Assembly (NCBI RefSeq): GCF_024436435.1
Contig: NZ_JAFMZP010000005.1
Location: 1-64,000, forward strand
Length of the DNA stretch: 64,000 bases
Direction of reading: 5' to 3'
Source of the DNA: Desertivirga xinjiangensis
GTDB lineage: Bacteria; Bacteroidota; Bacteroidia; Sphingobacteriales; Sphingobacteriaceae
Numbering within the stretch: position 1 is the first letter of the stretch; each line of letters starts with the position of its first letter. Position numbers and translations under genes: made by a program. Below are positions 17,077-25,535 of the stretch, in pieces. The notes beneath the pieces are model-generated. The model did no database searches. It was not told the origin of the DNA and was given only the letters and a program-made list of their open reading frames with translations.

Positions 17077-18558
17077 ATGCTTCTTTTAGGAATTGATGTA
17101 GGAACATCTTCTATCAAGGTTTCAATCGTAAATTCTGCAAGCCGGAAATGTATAGCTTCGGCTCAATACCCTGAAACCGAATCTGATATTAAGTCGGTTA
17201 GGCCAGGGTGGGCAGAACAATCGCCGCTCATGTGGTGGGAGCATGTTCAAAAAGCTATATTAAGAGCCAACACTGCCGCCTTGTATAATCCCAAAGACAT
17301 TGCCGCTATAGGGATTGCTTACCAGATGCATGGATTGGTGATAGTGGATAAGGAGCAGAATGTCCTCCGGGATTCTATTATCTGGTGCGACAGCCGGGCG
17401 GTAGAGATCGGAAACGACGCGTTCGCTGCTATTGGCGAAGAAGTTTGCTTATCGCAGCTGCTGAATTCGCCAGGCAATTTTACATCTTCAAAACTTGCCT
17501 GGGTGAAGATGAATGAACCTGACATTTTTGAGAAGATCGATAAAGTAATGCTTCCGGGTGATTTTATCGCTATGATGTTAAGCGGTTCAATTACCACCAG
17601 TGAATCGGCACTTTCTGAAGGGGTGTTTTGGGATTTTAAAAACGACGAATTGTCGCGAGATGTAATAGAATACTTCGGATTTAATAATGCCCTGTTTCCT
17701 GAAATCCATGAGCTATTTTCGATCCATGGCACTTTAAAAGCTGAGGTTGCTTCAGAACTGTCCCTACGCGCTGGTATTCCTATAGCTTATAAAGCAGGTG
17801 ATCAGCCAAATAATGCACTGTCACTGAATGTGCTGAAGCCAGGCGAGGTAGCTGCTACAGCCGGAACTTCAGGGGTAATCTACGGAGTAAGCGACAAACT
17901 ATCGTATGATAAAGAATCGAGGGTAAACACGTTTGCTCATGTTAATTACAAGGACGATGACAAGAGACTAGGGGTACTTCTTTGTATCAATGGAACCGGT
18001 ATTCTGAATAAATGGGCGAAAAACCTGTTTGGTTCAGACATTTCGTACAATGAGATGAATGCGATGAGCAAAACAATACCTGCCGGTAGTGAGGGCTTGC
18101 GTGTGCTTCCATTTGGTAACGGGGCAGAACGTATGCTTAACAACAAAATTGTAGGTTCGCATTTTTTGAATATTGATCTGAATCTTCATACGAAAGCTCA
18201 CATGTTCAGGGCTGTACAGGAAGGAATTGCTTTTGCCTTCCGTTATGGCCTGGATATTATGAGAGAAAATGGCATGGAACCAAAAGTGATCCGGGTGGGT
18301 AAAACGAATTTATTTCTGAGCGAGGTATTTACCGAGGCTTTTGTGAATGCTACCAATGTTCCGGTTGAATTTTATGAAAGTGATGGTAGTGTTGGAGCTG
18401 CAATCGGTGCCGGTATCGGTGCCGGAATATTTTCTTCAGAGCAGGAAGCCTTCAGCAATATGAAGCCGCTGCAGCTTATTCAGCCCCAAAATGCAGAAGC
18501 GTATAACCTGTTTTACCAGGATTGGAAAGAGTTATTAGAAAAATATATAAATAATTAG
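17077..18558 (+). CDS. xylB: xylulokinase
   Basis: Phosphorylates D-xylulose to xylulose 5-phosphate for the pentose phosphate pathway. It is an FGGY-family carbohydrate kinase of 493 residues: ATP motif [13 protein letters not shown] at the N-terminus, substrate-side [10 protein letters not shown], the catalytic Asp in [12 protein letters not shown], and a C-terminal GGY-like region [14 protein letters not shown]. xylA follows after five bases. The promoter and operator lie just upstream. Confidence 0.93.
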   Translation: MLLLGIDVGTSSIKVSIVNSASRKCIASAQYPETESDIKSVRPGWAEQSPLMWWEHVQKAILRANTAALYNPKDIAAIGIAYQMHGLVIVDKEQNVLRDSIIWCDSRAVEIGNDAFAAIGEEVCLSQLLNSPGNFTSSKLAWVKMNEPDIFEKIDKVMLPGDFIAMMLSGSITTSESALSEGVFWDFKNDELSRDVIEYFGFNNALFPEIHELFSIHGTLKAEVASELSLRAGIPIAYKAGDQPNNALSLNVLKPGEVAATAGTSGVIYGVSDKLSYDKESRVNTFAHVNYKDDDKRLGVLLCINGTGILNKWAKNLFGSDISYNEMNAMSKTIPAGSEGLRVLPFGNGAERMLNNKIVGSHFLNIDLNLHTKAHMFRAVQEGIAFAFRYGLDIMRENGMEPKVIRVGKTNLFLSEVFTEAFVNATNVPVEFYESDGSVGAAIGAGIGAGIFSSEQEAFSNMKPLQLIQPQNAEAYNLFYQDWKELLEKYINN

Positions 18559-18563
18559 AAATT

Positions 18564-19895
18564 ATGGCAAATAATTCATTAGTAGAGACGGAATATTTCA
18601 AGGGGATCAGTCAGATCAAGTTCGAAGGTTTGGAGTCAGATAATCCCCTGGCGTTTAGATGGTATGATGAAAACAAGGTAGTGGCCGGAAAGACGCTGAA
18701 AGATCATTTTAAGTTTGCAGGTGCTTACTGGCACTCCTTCTGCGGAAACGGTACAGATCCTTTCGGCGGACCTACGCATATTTTTCCATGGGATGTAAAA
18801 GCGGATCCGATTGAGCGTGCGAAAGATAAAATGGATGCAGCGTTCGAATTCTTGACTAAAATGAACCTTCCTTATTACTGCTTCCATGATGTGGATGTTG
18901 TTGATTATGGAAACGATATTGTTGAGAATGAAAGACGTCTGAAGGTTTTGGTAGATTACGCTAAAATTAAGCAGGCAGAAACAGGTGTGAAACTTTTATG
19001 GGGAACTGCCAATCTTTTCTCTCACAGGCGTTATATGAACGGTGCTTCTACTAATCCTGATTTTCATGTGCTGACACATGGAGCAGCCCAGGTGATGGCA
19101 GCTTTAGATGCAACTATAGAATTAGGTGGTGAAAACTATGTTTTCTGGGGAGGTCGCGAAGGTTATATGAGCCTTTTAAACACCAATATGAAACGCGAGC
19201 AGGAACATCTTGCCCGGTTCTTGCATACCGCAAAAGACTATGCACGCAAAAATGGCTTCAAGGGCACTTTCTTTATCGAACCAAAACCTGCAGAGCCATC
19301 TAAACACCAGTATGACTTTGATTGCGCTACAGTAATAGGTTTTCTGCGTGAGTTTGATCTATTGAACGACTTTAAGATCAACATCGAAGTTAACCATGCA
19401 ACACTGGCCGGGCATACTTTCCAGCACGAACTGCAGGTTGCTGCTGATGCAGGTGTTCTGGGGTCTATTGACGCGAACAGGGGTGATGCTCAGAATGGCT
19501 GGGATACAGACCAGTTCCCTAATAATCTTAATGAAGTGACTGAATCGATGCTTATTTTTCTTGAAGCAGGCGGGTTACAAGGTGGCGGCGTGAACTTTGA
19601 CGCCAAAATCAGAAGGAACTCTACTGATCCTCAGGATCTGTTTGTGGCGCACATAGGGGGAATGGATACTTTTGCCAGAGCTTTAATTGCAGCTGATAAC
19701 ATCCTTCAGAAATCTGAATACCGCAAGATCCGGGAGGAGCGTTATTCCTCATTTGACAGCGGGAAGGGAAAAGAATTTGAAGAAGGCAAGCTTTCGCTCG
19801 AAGATCTAAGAGATTACGCCATTGAAAACGGTGAACCAGCTACTATCAGCGGAAAACAAGAGTACCTGGAAAATATCGTGAACCGCTATATTTGA
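18564..19895 (+). CDS. xylA: xylose isomerase
   Basis: Interconverts D-xylose and D-xylulose; TIM barrel with two metal ions. 443 residues, the long (class II) form. Catalytic His in [10 protein letters not shown], metal ligands in [17 protein letters not shown] and [17 protein letters not shown], and [19 protein letters not shown] near the C-terminal third. It is the second gene of the xylBA operon. No xylose transporter lies nearby. Confidence 0.97.
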   Translation: MANNSLVETEYFKGISQIKFEGLESDNPLAFRWYDENKVVAGKTLKDHFKFAGAYWHSFCGNGTDPFGGPTHIFPWDVKADPIERAKDKMDAAFEFLTKMNLPYYCFHDVDVVDYGNDIVENERRLKVLVDYAKIKQAETGVKLLWGTANLFSHRRYMNGASTNPDFHVLTHGAAQVMAALDATIELGGENYVFWGGREGYMSLLNTNMKREQEHLARFLHTAKDYARKNGFKGTFFIEPKPAEPSKHQYDFDCATVIGFLREFDLLNDFKINIEVNHATLAGHTFQHELQVAADAGVLGSIDANRGDAQNGWDTDQFPNNLNEVTESMLIFLEAGGLQGGGVNFDAKIRRNSTDPQDLFVAHIGGMDTFARALIAADNILQKSEYRKIREERYSSFDSGKGKEFEEGKLSLEDLRDYAIENGEPATISGKQEYLENIVNRYI

Positions 19896-19943
19896 GGATA
19901 TATCTAGGTAATCTGGTGGTGTTTGTATAAAAGAAGTTTTTAT

Positions 19944-19951
19944 TAGCTTTA
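19944..19951 (+). promoter_or_regulatory. promoter of the OmpA-like lipoprotein gene
   Basis: TAGCTTTA with TTTG at 19922-19925, 18 bases between. Spacing fits a Bacteroidota promoter; transcription would begin just before the ATG at 19974. Confidence 0.5.
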
Positions 19952-19973
19952 CCCTGACAAACACAACAAAGAT

Positions 19974-20522
19974 ATGAAGATTACGAAAATTAAGATCCTG
20001 CCAGTTGTCCTGGCAGGATTGTTCCTGACTTTACACTCTTGTAAAACAAAAAAAGCGGCGATTACTTCTACTCCGGTTCCCGTGGTTGAACCAAAGAAAG
20101 AAGCAGAAAAGACTGAAAGTCCTTCCACAGCGGTAGCTGAAGCTAAACAAAGTGAAAATGTAAACTCTGAAGCAGCGTCTGAGCCGGATTTGAATTTTAA
20201 AAACATTCAATTTGAATTTAATTCCGCTGTACTGAAGACCTTTTCATATCCTGTACTTGATAAGATTGCTTCAGATATGAAGAAAACTTCAACAGTAAAG
20301 TTTGTGATCAACGGACATTCTTCCGCCGAAGGAACTCCGGAACACAATAATTCACTTTCTGAAGACCGCGCAAATGCCGTCAAGTCATACCTTGTAAATG
20401 CAGGGGTTGATGTTAATAGCCTTAATACTATGGGTTATGGTGAAAGCAAGCCGATTGCCTCTAATCAAAACGAAGAAGGTCGGGCGCTTAACCGGAGAGT
20501 AGAAATTAAAAGGGTTAATTAA
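19974..20522 (+). CDS. OmpA-family peptidoglycan-binding lipoprotein
   Basis: 182 residues. The lipoprotein signal has its Cys in LTLHSCKTKK (about residue 23). A low-complexity Pro/Glu/Ala linker follows to about residue 75, then an OmpA C-terminal domain (FEFNSAVLKTFSYPVLDKIA, NGHSSAEGTPEHNNSLSEDRA, GYGESKPIASNQNEEGRALN). It probably tethers the outer membrane to the cell wall, like Pal. It has its own promoter and no linked tol genes. Confidence 0.88.
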   Translation: MKITKIKILPVVLAGLFLTLHSCKTKKAAITSTPVPVVEPKKEAEKTESPSTAVAEAKQSENVNSEAASEPDLNFKNIQFEFNSAVLKTFSYPVLDKIASDMKKTSTVKFVINGHSSAEGTPEHNNSLSEDRANAVKSYLVNAGVDVNSLNTMGYGESKPIASNQNEEGRALNRRVEIKRVN

Positions 20523-20573
20523 AATTTAAAGAAGGTGTCCGAAAATTTGGTTCGCGTAATCCTGAACCAGTTG

Positions 20574-20653
20574 GTCATCCTGAAGTTGTTTCAGGATCTT
20601 GTGCGTGAGCATACAATTAGTTCAAGGATGCCGAAATAAATTCGGCATGACGA
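20574..20653. repeat. dispersed repeat family 2, copy B
   Basis: GTCATCCTGAAGTTGTTTCA followed about 45 bases later by GCCGAAATAAATTCGGC and ATGACG. Same order and spacing as 14275-14354. It lies in the convergent gap between the OmpA-like gene and the outer-membrane gene. Confidence 0.7.
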
Positions 20654-20682
20654 TCAGCCTTTCTGGACACTTTCTTCTTCTT

Positions 20683-21369
20683 TTAAAACCGGCTTCGTCC
20701 CTCGAAGCCGAACCGGTATTTAAGCGTCAGGGCTACTGTTCCAAAAACGTCGTTATAATCTCCTTGCTCATAACCATCCATGTTATCACCCTGAATAAAA
20801 TTCAGCTGCCCTTTAATGCCGGCAATAAGTCGTTTTTCAAATGCTGATGTATCCCAACCTATATTAAGCGGGAACATAAACTCTGTTACCTTGTCGAAGC
20901 CATAAGTACTTTCATCTTTAGAGTTTCTGATTGAATAACGTTGTTTGTCGAACATTATCCCGAAGCCAACACCCAGGTATCCTCCTTTGAGCATGTTATA
21001 TACGAACTCTCTTCTGGGATTATAATCAGTAGTATTTCGACTAAAAAACTCCCCCAGATGCACCTTGCCGGTTAGGGAGTAAGATTTATAATGGTTCCTG
21101 AATTTCCGGAACGGTTGCTGTTTCTCAGAGCCTACCAGGGTACCTCGCTGAAACTCAAGACCAACCAGGGTATAGGGCGTTAAAAAATAATCGGCAGTGG
21201 CACCGAAGTGTTTCCTTATATCAACCACTGGCATATCACTCCAATGATGTGTAGATCCACCTTCGAGACCTAATGCAAGTTTTCTAAAGGTTCTTTGAGC
21301 GCGGGCCCCAGGTGCTGCGGATAGATAAAAAATAGATAATAAGATAGCAAACTGTAAAACTTTATTCAT
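20683..21369 (-). CDS. predicted outer-membrane beta-barrel protein
   Basis: 228 residues with a cleavable signal peptide (MNKVLQFAILLSIFYLSAAPGARAQ). The rest has alternating aromatic and polar strands (GLEFQRGTLVG, YSLTGKVHLGEFF, GGYLGVGFGIMF, GTVALTLKYRFGF) and ends in an aromatic-rich strand near the C-terminus, as barrel proteins do. I do not recognise a family. It is a single minus-strand gene with no clear partner. Confidence 0.65.
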   Translation of the reverse strand: MNKVLQFAILLSIFYLSAAPGARAQRTFRKLALGLEGGSTHHWSDMPVVDIRKHFGATADYFLTPYTLVGLEFQRGTLVGSEKQQPFRKFRNHYKSYSLTGKVHLGEFFSRNTTDYNPRREFVYNMLKGGYLGVGFGIMFDKQRYSIRNSKDESTYGFDKVTEFMFPLNIGWDTSAFEKRLIAGIKGQLNFIQGDNMDGYEQGDYNDVFGTVALTLKYRFGFEGRSRF

Positions 21370-21567
21370 TACTAAACATATGGTCCGTTGATTATTCCGT
21401 ATATGGATATCAATTTTCCAACCATATGCTGTTTTTAAGCTCAGATTTTCTAGCTCTTCTTAAAAAGAGGGTGTGAATCAGTGTTTTATTTTTTAAAGCA
21501 CACCGGGAACTTATTTCATTGAACTGAACAGATTAGAATTCACAATGCACATTATTTAATACAAGAT

Positions 21568-22770
21568 TTAATACAAGACAGCGTGTGTTCTGCTTGCACG
21601 ATTCATTGTTTGAACGCTATTAATAACGATGCCAATGTTGTTAACCACCCTTCTGATGAAAGTCGTTGCTATTTCGGGCATCTCAATATACCCTAATTCA
21701 ACGACACCTATGATTTCATCTTCGAAGAATACAGGTTGGAGAATAAGTACCTTTGGACTGCATCCGCCTAAGGCGGTTTTGATTTTTATGTAGTCTGCCG
21801 GAATGTCTTTAAGTATGTGTGCATCCTTATTCTTTGCGACTTGTCCGACCAGACCTTCTCCCAATTTGATTTCTCTGCTGGCGAAATTGGAATCGAATGC
21901 GTAGGTACCTGCCACCTGCAAGTTTTTATTTTCATTGAACAGATACAGGGCGCCGATCCTTGCACCAGAGTATTCACCAATACTGCGGATGATGGCGTTG
22001 GAGAGTGTTTTCAAATTGCGCTGTCCTCGCATGGCTTCGTCCATAAGTGCATTGCCTTTTAATATCCAGTTCTGCAATTCATTTTCCTCTGATATTTTTT
22101 TCAGTTGAAAGTTGGATTCAGCCAGGCTATCCTCAACGATCTTCCGCTTTTTAAAGCTGAGGCGAATAAACTGAAAAAGGACCAGGAATAATATCATAAT
22201 GACCGCACTTCCCACAAAAAACAACAGAATGCTCTTTTCTACGTTTGCCTCACTAATCTTTCTTCGTTCGGTCAAAAGCGCATTTTCTTTGGTATTTATT
22301 GCATCTACAATGCTTTGAACCTTGTTTATTGTCCTGTCAGCTAAGAGATCGGATTGTGCCTTCTGAAAGTCTTTTAGGTTAAAGGCCCAAAGAATCTTAC
22401 TCATAGCGTAGAGCTTTTGGGAAACCTGGTACCTCAGTGAATCTGCCAGGATACGTTGAGACGGGTCCTCCTTTAACAGGGAGCTCAGTCTGTCAACCGA
22501 AGGGTTGATCTTGCTGAGACTTTCATTGTAATCGTCCAGATAATAACTGTTACCTGTTGCTATTAAGCCCCTGACACTGCTTTCTGCCTGCACAATATTT
22601 ATGAACACCTGGTTTGTGAATTTGATGATCTCCTGAGTGCGATCGACCGAAAGGCTGTCTTTCTGCAGATCACGGATACGATTATAGGATATGATTGCTC
22701 CAGTAAATACAAGGATAAGTGTTGTGATAAATCCTGTTAAAACACGTTGTTGAAATGATAACTTTGGCAT
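21568..22770 (-). CDS. CHASE3-GAF sensory protein without output domain
   Basis: 400 residues. Membrane helix 1 (about 10-30), a periplasmic CHASE3 domain (about 35-180, with the mark AESSVRGLIATGN), membrane helix 2 (ILLFFVGSAVIMILFLVLFQFI, about 183-204), a short coiled coil and a GAF domain (about 245-395: SIGEYSGARIGALYLF, LGEGLVGQVAKNKDAHILKDIP). It ends after the GAF domain with no kinase, GGDEF or methyl-accepting part. CHASE3-GAF normally precedes a histidine kinase. The neighbouring downstream sequence holds no remnant of one that I could find. Confidence 0.82.
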   Translation of the reverse strand: MPKLSFQQRVLTGFITTLILVFTGAIISYNRIRDLQKDSLSVDRTQEIIKFTNQVFINIVQAESSVRGLIATGNSYYLDDYNESLSKINPSVDRLSSLLKEDPSQRILADSLRYQVSQKLYAMSKILWAFNLKDFQKAQSDLLADRTINKVQSIVDAINTKENALLTERRKISEANVEKSILLFFVGSAVIMILFLVLFQFIRLSFKKRKIVEDSLAESNFQLKKISEENELQNWILKGNALMDEAMRGQRNLKTLSNAIIRSIGEYSGARIGALYLFNENKNLQVAGTYAFDSNFASREIKLGEGLVGQVAKNKDAHILKDIPADYIKIKTALGGCSPKVLILQPVFFEDEIIGVVELGYIEMPEIATTFIRRVVNNIGIVINSVQTMNRASRTHAVLY

Positions 22771-22799
22771 GATGATTTTTAATTGCCCTGTCTAAGCTT

Positions 22800-22807
22800 C
22801 AAAGCTA
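22800..22807 (-). promoter_or_regulatory. promoter -7 box of the CHASE3-GAF gene
   Basis: TAGCTTTG on the minus strand, perfect match to TAnnTTTG, 29 bases before the ATG. Confidence 0.55.
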
Positions 22808-22860
22808 AAATTGAAATGTAAACTAAATATTAAATGGGTGTAAACTGTTAATAGTAAGCT

Positions 22861-23958
22861 ATGCTGAGATTTATCTTATGTTTGATTTGTTTACTTGTTT
22901 CTTGTCTTGCCGTATTGAAAGCTCCTACCTATCATTTGTGGCTGGTAGCTATACTGGTCACTGAATTTCCTGTTTTTCTGGCTGGAGTTATTATCGTGCT
23001 GTTATTGTGGGGAATAAAAGTTGAAAGATTTAATTTGCCCGGGACTCTATCCGCAATCATCGCATTGATGCTGGTGTTAAGTACGCCTGCCAGAGCCTGG
23101 CTGCTTGCCGGGGATATAAAAAACGACTTTAGTGCCGGATCATCACCAATCAGCCTGAAGCAGTTATTTTCCGGAAAGGGGACGAGAGAGGTTAGCCCGG
23201 ATAAGTTGAGTTATGTCAGCAAGGGAGATCATTTAAAAATAAATTTTTTCTCTGCAGTGTCTGCAGGTGAGCGACCTTGCATTATAGTGATTCATGGCGG
23301 ATCCTGGAAAAGTGGAAATAATGCCCAGCTACCTGAATTGAACTCAGTTTTAGCGTCAGAAGGATATCACGTCGCGGCGGTAAATTATCATCTTGCTCCA
23401 AAGTATCAAAGTCCGGTACAGGTAGATGACATCAGATCTGCATTTGAATATTTAAAGAAACACTCAAAGGAATTAAGAATTGATACCAGCCGCTTTGTCT
23501 TGCTCGGTAGATCTGCCGGTGCCCAGATTGCATTGGTATCAGCTTATACTATGCACGAGCGCGGAATAAAGGGAGTAATTGATTTTTATGGCCCGGCAGA
23601 TATGATTTGGGGATACACTCGACCTGCGAGCCCTTTGGTTATGGATTCCCGGAAGGTGATGGAAGATTATCTTGGCGCCACCTTAGAGGTAAAACCTAAA
23701 TATTATGAGCTGAGCTCTCCAATATATTTTATCACTGCCGACTCTCCGCCAACCCTGATTATCCATGGAGAAAACGATGTTCTGGTTGATTATGAGCATA
23801 GCAGGCGTTTACAGAACAAATTGCAGGAGAGCTCTGTTAAGAACTATTTTCTAAGTCTTCCCTGGGCAACTCATGGTTTTGATTATAATATTAATGGCCC
23901 CGGCGGACAACTCTCTACTTTCGTTATCAAAAAATTCCTTAAAGATGTTACCCGTTGA
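22861..23958 (+). CDS. membrane-anchored alpha/beta hydrolase (esterase/lipase type)
   Basis: 365 residues. Three hydrophobic segments at about 1-17, 21-45 and 58-78 are followed by an alpha/beta hydrolase domain. It has oxyanion motif VIHGGSW, nucleophile Ser in GRSAGAQ, Asp in HGENDVLVDY and His in WATHGFDYN, so a full triad. It resembles BD-FAE and acetyl-esterase types. The substrate is unknown. It ends 11 bases inside the SemiSWEET gene on the other strand. Confidence 0.82.
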   Translation: MLRFILCLICLLVSCLAVLKAPTYHLWLVAILVTEFPVFLAGVIIVLLLWGIKVERFNLPGTLSAIIALMLVLSTPARAWLLAGDIKNDFSAGSSPISLKQLFSGKGTREVSPDKLSYVSKGDHLKINFFSAVSAGERPCIIVIHGGSWKSGNNAQLPELNSVLASEGYHVAAVNYHLAPKYQSPVQVDDIRSAFEYLKKHSKELRIDTSRFVLLGRSAGAQIALVSAYTMHERGIKGVIDFYGPADMIWGYTRPASPLVMDSRKVMEDYLGATLEVKPKYYELSSPIYFITADSPPTLIIHGENDVLVDYEHSRRLQNKLQESSVKNYFLSLPWATHGFDYNINGPGGQLSTFVIKKFLKDVTR

Positions 23959-24223
23959 CGGATTTATCAGAATATTTGAACTTCAATATAAGCATCAGGC
24001 CGTTTAATAAAAAGGAGAAGCTATTGGTTACGATAATAGGGAGATCGTCCTTTAGAAAGCCGTAATAAGTCCATAAGCCAGTCCCCGCGAGCAATAAAAC
24101 AAAAATAAAAGTGGATAATTCACCCGCTTTTTTTGACCGGAATGTTTTTATCAGTTGGGGTATCATAGATGCTGCCGTGAGTATCCCCGCAACTAAGCCA
24201 ATAATTTCGTTACTAAGTTCCAA
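23948..24223 (-). CDS. SemiSWEET-type sugar transporter
   Basis: 91 residues with three membrane helices and a PQ-loop (SMIPQLIKTFRSK near residue 20), so one MtN3 half-unit that works as a dimer. The start is a TTG two bases after the cytochrome c stop; no in-frame ATG exists nearby. The close coupling to cytochrome c and SCO1 is odd for a sugar carrier. The substrate is not known. Confidence 0.85.
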   Translation of the reverse strand: MELSNEIIGLVAGILTAASMIPQLIKTFRSKKAGELSTFIFVLLLAGTGLWTYYGFLKDDLPIIVTNSFSFLLNGLMLILKFKYSDKSVNG

Positions 24224-24225
24224 TA

Positions 24226-24666
24226 TCAGTGCCGGCAGTTTTTTAGATCAGTGCCGGCATTAGTAACATCATATAATCCTTGCTTGTTTCCAAAAGAGTT
24301 GGTTATATAGGTAACTATCGCCGCAATGTCTATATCTGTCAACTGATGATTGGCGGGCATTTGCTCGTTAAAGGTCTGTCCGTTAATAATTATTTCTCCG
24401 TTAAGTCCATGTTTGACTATACAGGCAAGCTCGTCCCTATGCTGCGTTAAATACACAGTATCTGTCAATGGCGGGATCAATGCAGCCAGGCCCTGACCCT
24501 CAGCGCCATGACAATTTTGGCAGTGGGTGTCATAAAGTTTTTTGCCGTTAGTATAGTATCTCGCATAGTTTATATCTCCCTGGCTTTGACATGCTTGAAA
24601 AATAGAAATCAGAGAGGTGCTGCAAGCGAGTATAACAAGGAGTTTATTCCTGATCTTTATATTCAT
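24226..24666 (-). CDS. c-type cytochrome lipoprotein
   Basis: 146 residues from the ATG at 24666; a TTG one codon earlier is less likely. Lipoprotein signal with Cys in SIFQACQSQG, a single heme motif CQNCHGAEGQG, and a distal Met candidate in NEQMPANHQLTD, where cytochrome c class I proteins have it. It overlaps the SCO1 gene by 23 bases. It is a periplasm-facing electron carrier; its partner is not identified. Confidence 0.87.
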   Translation of the reverse strand: MNIKIRNKLLVILACSTSLISIFQACQSQGDINYARYYTNGKKLYDTHCQNCHGAEGQGLAALIPPLTDTVYLTQHRDELACIVKHGLNGEIIINGQTFNEQMPANHQLTDIDIAAIVTYITNSFGNKQGLYDVTNAGTDLKNCRH

Positions 24667-25291
24667 CAAGCAAGGTCTTCATGTCAGCAATCATCTGATC
24701 TACCTGATCCGGCTTGGTACCATCATAAGCACCTCTAAGCCTTTTTTCTTTATCAACCAAAATAAACCATCCCTGGTGAATATAACCACCGGGCGCATTT
24801 TTGTCTTCGTTAACTGCAACGAGGTAGTTTTTTTCTGCGATGTTATAGACATCGTTTTTATTACCCCATAGGAACTGCCACTGATCACTTTCTGCTCCCA
24901 GTTTTTTCGCATATGCCTTTAGCTTGGAAGGGGTGTCATATTTGAAATCGATGGTGTGTGAAACTATCCGGACTTGATCATTTCCTTTATATTCCTGAAA
25001 GACCTTCATCATATTACGATGCATTACCGGACAAATTGAAGGGCATGAAGTAAAGAAGAAGTCGGTTACATAAATTTTGCCGTCAAGGTCTTTATCTGTA
25101 AAAGCAACACTATCCTGGTTCAGAAACCTGAATGAAGGAATGGTTTGATAAAGTGTATCTGTTACTAACTTTCCATCTACGGTCTTTTCTACAGGTTCCC
25201 GGTTACCTAAAATTGGTAAGCGTTTCTTGTTATCCGAGGAGCATGAAGCCAAAATTAATATCATGATCACGGACAGTGAGGTAAATTTCAT
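24644..25291 (-). CDS. SCO1/SenC-family copper chaperone, lipoprotein
   Basis: 215 residues. Lipoprotein Cys in LILASCSSDNK, then a thioredoxin-like fold with the copper-binding FTSCPSICPVMH (CxxxC) and a conserved His in GYIHQGWFILVD. SCO proteins deliver copper to the CuA centre of cytochrome oxidase. It overlaps cytochrome c and is therefore in its operon. Confidence 0.92.
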   Translation of the reverse strand: MKFTSLSVIMILILASCSSDNKKRLPILGNREPVEKTVDGKLVTDTLYQTIPSFRFLNQDSVAFTDKDLDGKIYVTDFFFTSCPSICPVMHRNMMKVFQEYKGNDQVRIVSHTIDFKYDTPSKLKAYAKKLGAESDQWQFLWGNKNDVYNIAEKNYLVAVNEDKNAPGGYIHQGWFILVDKEKRLRGAYDGTKPDQVDQMIADMKTLLDEYKDQE

Positions 25292-25313
25292 TATAATGCT
25301 GCTTGATGTGCCG

Positions 25314-25321
25314 CAAAGTTA
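25314..25321 (-). promoter_or_regulatory. promoter -7 box of the SCO1-cytochrome c-SemiSWEET operon
   Basis: TAACTTTG on the minus strand, perfect TAnnTTTG, 22 bases before the SCO1 ATG. Confidence 0.6.
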
Positions 25322-25535
25322 GGTCATTGGGATGAAAGTTTAAAGGGGAGAGTTCGAAGGGTGAGTTTAAAGTGAAGACTTTATAGTTGAGAGCTAAGAC
25401 TTAAAGTATGCGCATTAGTGAGTTTTGAGCTGAGTTTAAAGTGTTATTGCCAATAAGGCTTAATATAATGCAAAATTCTTAAACTAATAAGCGTGCTTTC
25501 TGTGTTTTATTTGCAAATAGCTTTTATAGATAGAG

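Noticed and set aside
20599-20847. Plus-strand frame of 82 codons across repeat copy B
   Set aside because: It begins inside a non-coding repeat and runs antisense to the outer-membrane protein gene.
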